From positions 1-7,409 of the forward strand of contig QQSG01000104.1 in the NCBI GenBank assembly GCA_003602665.1: a stretch of DNA of 7,409 nt, given 5' to 3'. This document shows positions 1-6,365 of the stretch, piece after piece (the first letter of the stretch is position 1; each line of letters starts with the position of its first letter). The position numbers and the translations under genes are program-made. The DNA is from Candidatus Poseidoniales archaeon (lineage in GTDB: Archaea > Thermoplasmatota > Poseidoniia > Poseidoniales > Poseidoniaceae). The notes under the pieces were generated by a model, which did no database searches, had not been told where the DNA came from, and saw nothing but the letters and a program-made list of their open reading frames with translations.

Positions 1-996
1 AGGTCTTTTCTGTTCACTAATGGCATTCTTGACTCTGAGTAATTCGAGATGAAGGACATTGTTTTCATCTCTTAATCCATTTCCGACAAGCGTATCTCCT
101 TTTTTGACCCATTGGGAGAGTAATGCAACCTGTCCACTCTGCCGGAATGCCATCCAGGTTCCTTCTGTGGTTTCAAGGACAACATGGCCTTTTTTCAATA
201 TTGATTTTGAACGAACTACGGCTTCGATTGGTTTTCCTAAGTGGTCACCTGTGGCCTGATTTGTTTGAAACACAAGAGAACCTTTTGTCGATTCGGTATT
301 CTTTCCCTGCTCAAGAATATGAAGTGCTTCTTGAGCACCTTCCTTTGTCGTTGAACGAATTCCAAAAAGGACGGGCGAATTGCCTCTTGGTGCTAAAAGA
401 CTGGTGCCGAGTTTTGGATTTCTGCATAGAAATGTATCTTTAATAGACTCAACTTCAATCAATGCTTTTTCATCTAATTGACGGGTTCCTTCTGCTTCGT
501 TGATCCTCCATGCAATGGCTTCGTATGTACATCGAAGTGCTGGCCATAGGACCGCAGCTGTTGCCCCGATTCTTCCATTCCCACCCCAGTATCGTGTTAC
601 ATCTGGTAGATTATGGAGTTCAATTTCAGACGAAACTGCAGATCTGTAAAACGATTCATCACTGATTAAATCGCTTGTCCATATCATACCAGGATCCGCT
701 GGGTACTGTGTACGTTCGCTGTGGTCACTTATTCCAAGGTCCCCTTTGAGTGTAATGATGTGATCTTTCCACCACTGATCGAGATGCATGAGCAGTTCAT
801 CTTCATCTTCAGTGATTAATTCAACGGCAACCGACGCATTTCCTCTTGTTCGTTGTTTCGCTAATGGCCATAACCTGACAAGACGGGGCGATCTAAATGA
901 CACATTTTTGGGTAGACCTTCCAACAATCGGAACAATACTTCTGTGGTACATCCACCATTCAAAGAATCAGTATCATCTAATCCAAGCCATCCCAT
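1..996 (-). CDS. tiaS: TiaS, tRNA(Ile2) 2-agmatinylcytidine synthetase (N-terminal 332 residues; runs off left edge)
   Basis: TiaS uses ATP and agmatine to convert the wobble cytidine of the archaeal AUA-decoding tRNA(Ile2) into agmatidine, so that the tRNA reads AUA and not AUG. The minus-strand frame is open from the ATG at 996 to base 1 and gives 332 residues; the 3' end, where the family carries a zinc ribbon, lies outside the window. Family motifs seen: GLDDTDS at residues 5-11, GGCTT at 14-18, PRLVRLWP then TRGNA (37-54), GGNGRIGA at 138-145, a LLAPRG-SPVLFGIR block (200-214), and VFQTNQATGDHL (242-253) leading into an OB-fold-like stretch at about 255-322. The start is set by a strong GAGGTGG ribosome site four bases upstream. 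It begins one base after the stop of the HAD gene, so the two are probably co-transcribed and translationally coupled. Family assignment is firm from several independent motifs; enzymatic activity is inferred. Confidence 0.93.
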   Translation of the reverse strand, partial: MGWLGLDDTDSLNGGCTTEVLFRLLEGLPKNVSFRSPRLVRLWPLAKQRTRGNASVAVELITEDEDELLMHLDQWWKDHIITLKGDLGISDHSERTQYPADPGMIWTSDLISDESFYRSAVSSEIELHNLPDVTRYWGGNGRIGATAAVLWPALRCTYEAIAWRINEAEGTRQLDEKALIEVESIKDTFLCRNPKLGTSLLAPRGNSPVLFGIRSTTKEGAQEALHILEQGKNTESTKGSLVFQTNQATGDHLGKPIEAVVRSKSILKKGHVVLETTEGTWMAFRQSGQVALLSQWVKKGDTLVGNGLRDENNVLHLELLRVKNAISEQKRP

Positions 997-997
997 T

Positions 998-1612
998 TTA
1001 CCACCTCATAGGATCGTATTCATCACCAGAATCTGATGTGTCAAGTACTCGGTCAATCACTTGTGGCAAGCCATGTTGTGATGAGACTTCGAAGGTTCGT
1101 GCACCTACAGCCCAGCCTGCTCCCATGTCGGATTTCCTGTCTCCAACCATTGTATCTAACACGTTCCATGACTGTGGTTTGACTCCAGCCCAATCGATTT
1201 TTGAATGAACCACACGCTCATTTCTCAAGAGTTCATGCCCAGTACGAAGCATACCAGGCCATGGTTTTCTACACCCACAACGGTCTCGATTCCTGTGGGG
1301 GCATGTGAGAATAATATCGATTATAGCACCTGAATCCTCATTCAATAACTGTTTACGTAATTCTTTGTGAATTGTGTGTAATTGATCAACATCCCATAAA
1401 CCTCGCATAATTGGGGATTGATTTGTGACAACACATATTGTAAATCCAGATTCCCGCAACTGAGCAATCGCATGGCCTGCACCTGGTATAATTTTCATTT
1501 GCGACGGATTATTGACGTATCCTTCCCGTCCATAATTAAGTACACCATCACGGTCAAGGAAAGCGATAGGGCCATCCGCCCATCCCTCTCCGTCAATGAC
1601 AGGTCCCTTCAT
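998..1612 (-). CDS. HAD-superfamily IIIA phosphatase, GmhB / HisB-N type
   Basis: This 204-residue HAD phosphatase belongs to the family that includes D-glycero-D-manno-heptose-1,7-bisphosphate 7-phosphatase (GmhB) and the histidinol-phosphatase half of HisB. HAD motif I is FLDRDGVLN (18-26), with nucleophile Asp20 and acid/base Asp22. Motif II is VVTNQS (61-66). The family zinc site is CPH...CGCRKP, with Cys104, His106, Cys112, Cys114 and the conserved Arg115-Lys116. The metal-binding motif is MVGDRKSDM (155-163). Length is near the usual 180-200; a short extension around 139-152 separates the zinc site from the last motif. The ATG at 1612 is chosen because GGGTGA lies just before it. It overlaps nothing and is followed by tiaS after one base. 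The substrate cannot be decided from sequence: heptose bisphosphate, histidinol phosphate or another sugar phosphate are all possible, and the cytoplasmic location is inferred from the absence of a signal peptide. Confidence 0.9.
   Translation of the reverse strand: MKGPVIDGEGWADGPIAFLDRDGVLNYGREGYVNNPSQMKIIPGAGHAIAQLRESGFTICVVTNQSPIMRGLWDVDQLHTIHKELRKQLLNEDSGAIIDIILTCPHRNRDRCGCRKPWPGMLRTGHELLRNERVVHSKIDWAGVKPQSWNVLDTMVGDRKSDMGAGWAVGARTFEVSSQHGLPQVIDRVLDTSDSGDEYDPMRW
1001..1007 (-). promoter_or_regulatory. Shine-Dalgarno site of tiaS inside the end of the HAD gene
   Basis: On the minus strand this reads GAGGTGG, a near-perfect complement to the 3' end of archaeal 16S rRNA, four bases before the tiaS ATG. 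It sits within the last sense codons (Met-Arg-Trp) of the upstream HAD gene, so ribosomes finishing that gene are positioned to restart on tiaS. Confidence 0.8.
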
Positions 1613-1696
1613 GGTTCACCCAAGTGATGGGGGTTGTTGGATTTAGTGGAACAAATAAGAGCAAATGTTTCTATCTAGGTTACTCTAGGACTCTAT
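1613..1696. promoter_or_regulatory. Divergent intergenic region between the HAD phosphatase/tiaS unit and artA
   Basis: These 84 non-coding bases separate two divergently transcribed genes and must hold both promoters. Toward the HAD gene, the minus strand carries GGGTGA at 1621-1616, a Shine-Dalgarno match three bases before the ATG, and an AT-rich CTTATTTG at about 1659-1652 that could be a weak TATA box. Toward artA, TTTCTATC at 1668-1675 is centred about 25 bases before the ATG at 1697, and AGGA at 1687-1690 is a weak ribosome site. None of the TATA candidates is close to consensus, so the region is assigned as promoter mainly by position. Confidence 0.5.
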
Positions 1697-2620
1697 ATGC
1701 TGATACCCAAAGAGTATGCCACTATTTGTGGTGCTTTGGGTATGATTTTACTCGGTTATTCTTGGCATAAGCGTCATTCAAACGGTGTGAGTAGGTCCGC
1801 TCAAACAGGATGGATGCTCGTTGCTCTCTATTTTTTCAACGAGTCTGGTTATTATTTTGAAATCGGTGATTTAGTTCTCACTGTCATGACAGCGTTAGCC
1901 CTACCGCTTGGTGTTGGATTGGTTATTGCTGAGGCTCGTTCGTTAACAAAACGGGACCGTGATGCTCTCAATTGGGCGAGAGGTTGTATTGCCTATGCAG
2001 GAGGTCCATACCTATTGATTGCCTCTGTACCATGGTTCAGTGTTCTTGCAATTTGGTTTGTAGCATCCCAGGTCGCACTTTTTCTTTCGTTTACGGGTAC
2101 TGCTGACATACAACTTGGTGAGACATATGTCAATACAGAATCTGGAACCTTTCTTTGGTCTGAATGGGACGGTAATAAGTGGTTCATGACAGATTCTTTT
2201 GCAGAACATCCGTATCAGACAGAACTTATCATGGCAGATGGTGGTATGATTGGTATCAATTTCGTACTCGCTTGTACTGCTCTCCAATCAATGATTGTGT
2301 TTATTGGTGCAATTTCTGTTCTTGATATCGATCGTAAGAGAAGAATCCGTGCTCTTCTCTTCACCATCCCAATAATTCATATTTTGAATCTCTTTAGAAA
2401 CGCAGGATTGGTTTGGATGCATATCTCCTACGAAGGGTGGGAATACCTAGGCATGAGCATGTTTGAATTTGGTCACTCTTACGCTTCCAGAGTCGTCTCT
2501 CTCTTTGCAATGTTCATTATGGCAATTGCAATGTTCGAACTTTTACCAGAATTGCACAGACACATACTACGTTTGTTGGAATCCGTAGGATTACGAAAAC
2601 GCCGGAAACAACTCACTTAG
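1697..2620 (+). CDS. artA: Archaeosortase A (PGF-CTERM protein-processing transpeptidase)
   Basis: A 307-residue integral membrane protein recognised as archaeosortase A. In haloarchaea ArtA cleaves surface proteins at a C-terminal PGF tripartite signal and joins them to a membrane lipid. About eight hydrophobic segments are visible (roughly 6-23, 35-54, 57-80, 95-112, 113-133, 183-208, 218-240, 262-285), with a polar loop at 134-180 between the fifth and sixth. Sequence signatures are ACTALQSM around catalytic Cys193, LFRNAGLVW with Arg234, and FEFGHSYASRVV with His260 and Arg265. The Cys-to-Arg spacing of 41 equals that recalled for Haloferax ArtA (C173, R214); the third conserved Arg lies closer here. 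The C-terminus is basic and predicted cytoplasmic. The ATG at 1697 starts just before the first helix. Its TAG overlaps the stop of the convergent surface-protein gene. Substrates are not identifiable here: the neighbour lacks a PGF signal. Family call is confident, exact substrate specificity is inferred. Confidence 0.88.
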   Translation: MLIPKEYATICGALGMILLGYSWHKRHSNGVSRSAQTGWMLVALYFFNESGYYFEIGDLVLTVMTALALPLGVGLVIAEARSLTKRDRDALNWARGCIAYAGGPYLLIASVPWFSVLAIWFVASQVALFLSFTGTADIQLGETYVNTESGTFLWSEWDGNKWFMTDSFAEHPYQTELIMADGGMIGINFVLACTALQSMIVFIGAISVLDIDRKRRIRALLFTIPIIHILNLFRNAGLVWMHISYEGWEYLGMSMFEFGHSYASRVVSLFAMFIMAIAMFELLPELHRHILRLLESVGLRKRRKQLT

Positions 2621-5600
2621 TTCTTCATCCAATCTGAATCAGGAGAATCTCTGTACCACAGCTTTCCGCTTTGCACAGGATATTCAATATGTTCACGACC
2701 TTGACTATCCATTAGTCCCATCAAACTTGTAGGTGGTGATGATTCAGGTGCGTCAGATAGATCCTGTCCAAATGTATACGATTCTAATTCATTAGGTGCA
2801 TCGAATATTGGAATTTCTTCGCTACTCATCGGGGGCATTGTATCACTTACTGGGCCAAGATTTGGAGCAACTAACAGCGTTTCTCCACCATCCATTGCCA
2901 TCATTCGCTCTGCAAAGGCATCAGTTTTGTTCCATTCGTCTTGTTGTAATTCATCAGGGCCTCTTGAACTGCCACGAATAATTAGAACAAGTACTCCAAA
3001 CAAAACAAGCAACATAACTCCACCAGCACTGTAAACAATATCGTTGGACACACTTGGCGCAAAGTCAGCATTATCACCAACGCCATCACCATCAGCATCG
3101 GTTTGCTCATCTGGATCGTTTGGGAATTGGTCATCTGGATTCAAAACGCCGTCACCGTCTGTATCCATTGGATTGTAGATGGTTTCACAAACAAGAGCAT
3201 ATTCACTTAATTCATACGAATCGATGAATTCGTCTTGGTTGAAATTCAACTTTGAGGATGAAAAGTCGTTCTTGAATTCAATTTTGTCAAAATCTGAAGT
3301 TGGCATACGGTCATTAATCTGGAGATTGAAGAGTGATAATTCATTTTCACACTTACAAGCAAAGGCTACTATTTCATTAAACTCAAGGAATGAATCATCG
3401 TTTTGATTTACTTCAGAAAATTCAATTGTTCGTCCATCAAAGTCATCAAAATATTTGAATTCAGATGGACTAATGAGTCCGTCTCCATTGATGTCGTTAT
3501 CCCTCATCATTTCTTCTAATCCTTCGTCACAAGCAATGATTTCATCAGGATCGACCGGTTCATCAGGACCATCTGGTCCGTCAGGACCATCTCTCCCATC
3601 CCATGTCGCTACAATTGAGACATCAGAAAAATCCTCTACCGAAGATACAGTGATGTCAAATCTTCCCGCAGCAGGGAAATAGATGTACAATTCCTGAGAT
3701 GTACCTTCTCCATATGAAATCCACTCTTCGCCACCAAACTGTCTTCCTGAATCCATCATCTCTTCATCAAAGAAATCAAAGTCGAAGTCATCAAACCCGA
3801 AATCGGTGTCACCTTCACCTTCGATAAGTAATTCTCCTGAGCCACCAAATGTATTGATAATCAGTGTTTGAGTATTTCTTCCGACGTCAACATAGAAGAA
3901 TAAATCCTCACCAGATGGTGCACTCAATCCATCAATTTGTTCATCTTTGAACAATTGAATTGGTGTACCATCATACTCCCAAACATAGAGGTCAGTGAAA
4001 GAGGCAGTGATTTCTACTCCACTGAAAACAGTCTCTGAATCCAACAAAATGTACCATGTACCTGGCGTTGGATTGTTGAATGCTATCTTGTCACCTGCTC
4101 CTGGTGATCCAGAGTGATGATCTGCTTCACTTGCAGTTGGTGTGTTTTCAATTCGCATGTGAAGTCCAGCTTGTCCAAATCCTTTGTCAAGGTCAACTTC
4201 AAGTCTTTCAGTTCCTGTGGGTACCTCGACGAAGAAGTATTGGTCAAGACCATTGTATCCACTCATTGGACCATAGGAAACACCTGGGGTTAATTCGACT
4301 GCAGTTGTGGGATCTGCATTTGTCGGTGCATACGTCATATCTGCAAGAATCGTGTAATCGTTGGCCTTTCGATATGTGTAAGTAATGACATAGTAAATTC
4401 CAGGTTCAACGTCAAACAGGTTGACTTCCTCTTCATTTCCTTGGCTCACAGACCAATCTTCCATTGATGAACCAGTAAATCCACCTCCTGGTAAAATATC
4501 ATCAATGAAATCGATTTCTTCAAAGAATCCATAGTCTGGGTCAACGGGTCCACCCTTTGAGATTGCCAGTTGTACATTCCCCTTTCCACCGTATGTTTCT
4601 ACCTTCAATTCTGTTAGAGGTTCGGTTACATTGACGTAATAGTAATTGATCGCAGCATAGTAATCTTCTGCTTGATTGGATTGTTGAGTTATTGGAACTC
4701 CTTTGAATAACTCTGTCATCTCTTCAAGACTCGGTGGAGCTTCAGCAACTTCCCAAAATGCGCTAACTTCGAGTTCTTCTAAATCTTCATTTGCGACGAG
4801 AGCGAACCACATCACATCCTGTTCTGGCCAAGTCCAACTTCCGTAGACTGAACCATAGTAACCTGTTAATTCCATGTCATAATCCCAAGGTGCAGGAATT
4901 TCATCGTAACCGACAAACACGTCGAAGGAATCCTCTCCTCCATCATCATCCCAATAATATTCAGACCAACTCCAAAACGATACATCAAGATATCGAGTTA
5001 AATCCTCAATATCTGCATAGAACAGAAGTGTGTCACCTTCTTTTACATCTTCAATGATAATGTAATCTTCATTGATGAGTTCGATTGCTTGAGCGATGAT
5101 TGAACCATCTGGCATAACCCAATCTGCTCCATGAATGTCTCCATTACGTTCGAAGATGTCATCGTTCAAGGAATCACCTACGTCACTCCCTTCACCTTCC
5201 CAAAATGTCCATTTTGTCATAATCTCCCAATCCGTATCATCCATTGACTTGATAGTTACATCATCGATGATGCCCTGGAAATGGTAACAATCACATCCTG
5301 CGCCCATACGGGCAATGTAGAGTTCATCACAAGATGCACCTGAAGTGAAGCAATCGTTCGATCCAAAATCTCCTGCAGGAATGTTCGCATCTTCAGCAGA
5401 GATGTTTCCTGCGGGAATTCCATCAATACGGAATTCACCGCCAACACCTTCAACAATTTCAACTTCTATTGTAGACCAGTTGTCAACTGTGACCGACATA
5501 TTTGATAGTGGGTGCTTTGAAAGGCTGTATTCAGAAGAATAGCCAATGTATCCTTCGGAGAGGTACATTCCCCATCCGTAATCTCCTTTCATGGTGATGA

Positions 5601-6306
5601 ATCGTATTCCACTCAAATCAGAAGGTTTGATTGTGGCTTCAATAAGTAACGAAGCGTTTGGTTCAAGAGCGTCATCGTTTGGTATAACTATGTGATCACT
5701 TTCTCCGTTAAATCGAAGTGAGAAATCAGCGCCGTCACCCACTTCTACAACACCATAAACTGGAAAGTATTCTGGGTCGTTTTCCAAATCATTCCAAGTT
5801 CCTGGCATAATATTGCCCATATTGGTCGATGCAATGTGAACGTAATCTGCATCAGCACTTCCAGTAGGTTGGGCTTCTCCCCAGCTTCTGTACAAGAATG
5901 GTGTTCCATCATGCCAACGGTACATCCCTTCATCTTGAACATCGTTCAATCCGATCCAAAGATGGCGACTCTGGTTATCAAATCCAGCAAATGTATCGAA
6001 GAGCCATTCGTTTTCGATATCTGAATCTACTGTAGTGAGATAACCATCGAGTGAACGGGCTCGGAATGCTGCATCTTCCCATGAAGAAGCCGACAGAAGG
6101 TGATATGTCTTGTTATTCTCTGGATTTACAGCAGTGTGTAAAACAGAGATCTCATCCGTAATATCTGCTTGAGTTGGTGATGCAAATACCAGTAGCGTAG
6201 ATGCTAAGAGCATGAATGCGAGGCTTGGGCCGATAACTCTCTTGCGAGACTCCATGTTAGCCTTCATTCGTTGGTGCTTCATAAGACCATTGCCTACAAC
6301 ACTCAT
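2617..6306 (-). CDS. Giant modular surface protein: C-type lectin, LamG-like, PPC-like repeats, EF-hand, TSP3, TM anchor, cytoplasmic tail
   Basis: A 1229-residue acidic exported protein with no catalytic domain visible; probably a Ca-dependent glycan-binding or adhesive surface protein. The signal peptide has a basic start and hydrophobic core (about 24-41), with likely cleavage after SPTQA (Ala47). The C-type lectin-like domain (about 65-189) shows WIGLND (117-122), WGEAQPTG (142-149) and WND (171-173). A LamG/concanavalin-like jelly roll (about 193-353) ends in FQGIIDDV. PPC-like beta domains lie at about 405-520, 533-660, 668-772 and 779-902. A GPD-repeat hinge (904-921) precedes EF-hand-like loops at 938-949, 967-978 and 1021-1032, then TSP3-type Asp-rich repeats (1048-1083), one TM helix (about 1092-1111) and a cytoplasmic tail ending in a Trp/Tyr-rich motif. 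Seven N-glycosylation sequons lie outside the membrane (Asn65, 111, 217, 269, 276, 301, 559). The first ATG (6306) fits a leaderless promoter; Met14 or Met18 would give a more usual signal peptide. Confidence 0.9.
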   Translation of the reverse strand: MSVVGNGLMKHQRMKANMESRKRVIGPSLAFMLLASTLLVFASPTQADITDEISVLHTAVNPENNKTYHLLSASSWEDAAFRARSLDGYLTTVDSDIENEWLFDTFAGFDNQSRHLWIGLNDVQDEGMYRWHDGTPFLYRSWGEAQPTGSADADYVHIASTNMGNIMPGTWNDLENDPEYFPVYGVVEVGDGADFSLRFNGESDHIVIPNDDALEPNASLLIEATIKPSDLSGIRFITMKGDYGWGMYLSEGYIGYSSEYSLSKHPLSNMSVTVDNWSTIEVEIVEGVGGEFRIDGIPAGNISAEDANIPAGDFGSNDCFTSGASCDELYIARMGAGCDCYHFQGIIDDVTIKSMDDTDWEIMTKWTFWEGEGSDVGDSLNDDIFERNGDIHGADWVMPDGSIIAQAIELINEDYIIIEDVKEGDTLLFYADIEDLTRYLDVSFWSWSEYYWDDDGGEDSFDVFVGYDEIPAPWDYDMELTGYYGSVYGSWTWPEQDVMWFALVANEDLEELEVSAFWEVAEAPPSLEEMTELFKGVPITQQSNQAEDYYAAINYYYVNVTEPLTELKVETYGGKGNVQLAISKGGPVDPDYGFFEEIDFIDDILPGGGFTGSSMEDWSVSQGNEEEVNLFDVEPGIYYVITYTYRKANDYTILADMTYAPTNADPTTAVELTPGVSYGPMSGYNGLDQYFFVEVPTGTERLEVDLDKGFGQAGLHMRIENTPTASEADHHSGSPGAGDKIAFNNPTPGTWYILLDSETVFSGVEITASFTDLYVWEYDGTPIQLFKDEQIDGLSAPSGEDLFFYVDVGRNTQTLIINTFGGSGELLIEGEGDTDFGFDDFDFDFFDEEMMDSGRQFGGEEWISYGEGTSQELYIYFPAAGRFDITVSSVEDFSDVSIVATWDGRDGPDGPDGPDEPVDPDEIIACDEGLEEMMRDNDINGDGLISPSEFKYFDDFDGRTIEFSEVNQNDDSFLEFNEIVAFACKCENELSLFNLQINDRMPTSDFDKIEFKNDFSSSKLNFNQDEFIDSYELSEYALVCETIYNPMDTDGDGVLNPDDQFPNDPDEQTDADGDGVGDNADFAPSVSNDIVYSAGGVMLLVLFGVLVLIIRGSSRGPDELQQDEWNKTDAFAERMMAMDGGETLLVAPNLGPVSDTMPPMSSEEIPIFDAPNELESYTFGQDLSDAPESSPPTSLMGLMDSQGREHIEYPVQSGKLWYRDSPDSDWMKN
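3058..3165 (-). repeat. Thrombospondin type 3-like Ca-binding repeats (within the surface protein)
   Basis: Residues 1048-1083 contain two copies of the TSP3-type pattern, DTDGDGVLNPDDQFP and DADGDGVGDNADFAP, separated by NDPDEQT. The regularly spaced Asp residues are those that bind calcium in this repeat family. The position directly before the transmembrane helix suggests a Ca-stiffened stalk holding the binding domains away from the membrane. Confidence 0.85.
3544..3597 (-). repeat. Gly-Pro-Asp repeat hinge in the surface protein
   Basis: Residues 904-921 repeat the triplet Gly-Pro-Asp three times and then turn into Pro-Asp-rich sequence. At the DNA level a 12-base unit, TCAGGACCATCT on the plus strand, occurs at 3563-3574 and again at 3581-3592. 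It joins the last PPC-like domain to the EF-hand region and is best read as a flexible, extended spacer. No Gly-X-Y run long enough for a collagen helix is present. Confidence 0.75.
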
Positions 6307-6328
6307 GACTTAACGGACCTAAGTGGGC

Positions 6329-6334
6329 TATTAA
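6329..6334 (-). promoter_or_regulatory. Putative TATA box for the giant surface protein gene
   Basis: The minus strand reads TTAATA here, centred about 25 bases before the ATG at 6306. That is the archaeal TATA-to-start-site distance, so transcription would begin at or next to the ATG and give a leaderless mRNA. This agrees with the lack of a convincing Shine-Dalgarno site before any of the candidate starts (Met1, 9, 14, 18), and favours the 6306 start. Confidence 0.5.
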
Positions 6335-6343
6335 TGTCGATTG

Positions 6344-6364
6344 GTAAAGTGATTTTACGAAATC
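6344..6364. repeat. Overlapping small inverted repeats between the winged-helix gene and the surface-protein promoter
   Basis: Two perfect five-base-arm palindromes overlap: GTAAA/TTTAC at 6344-6358 (five-base spacer) and GATTT/AAATC at 6351-6364 (four-base spacer). They lie directly after the TGA of the winged-helix gene and 10 bases upstream of the putative TATA box. They could be an operator for the surface-protein gene or a weak 3'-end hairpin for the upstream gene. Arms this short in AT-rich DNA can occur by chance. Confidence 0.3.
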
Positions 6365-6365
6365 A

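Noticed and set aside
59..443. Plus-strand open frames of 66 and 106 codons
   Set aside because: They lie antisense to the tiaS frame, which carries clear family motifs throughout; the plus-strand translations show no recognisable domain.
788..1208. Plus-strand open frames opposite the tiaS start and the HAD 3' end
   Set aside because: They are shadows of the two minus-strand genes; one begins with a serine run that is merely the complement of an Asp/Glu-rich codon stretch.
2990..3060. PGF-CTERM sorting signal before the transmembrane helix
   Set aside because: The residues before the helix read SVSNDIVYSAGG, with no Pro-Gly-Phe, and a long tail follows the helix.
3058..3165. Possible dockerin and cellulosome-like system
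   Set aside because: The Asp-rich repeats fit thrombospondin type 3 better: there is no pair of dockerin F-hand segments and no cohesin domain in the window.
3566..3588. Alternating GGACC/GGTCC inverted repeats that could form hairpins
   Set aside because: They fall within the Gly-Pro-Asp hinge and follow directly from repeated Gly and Pro codons, so a separate regulatory role is not needed.
5256..5942. Short minus-strand frames inside the surface-protein gene
   Set aside because: They are alternative frames of a well-supported coding sequence and have no ribosome sites or domain-like sequence.
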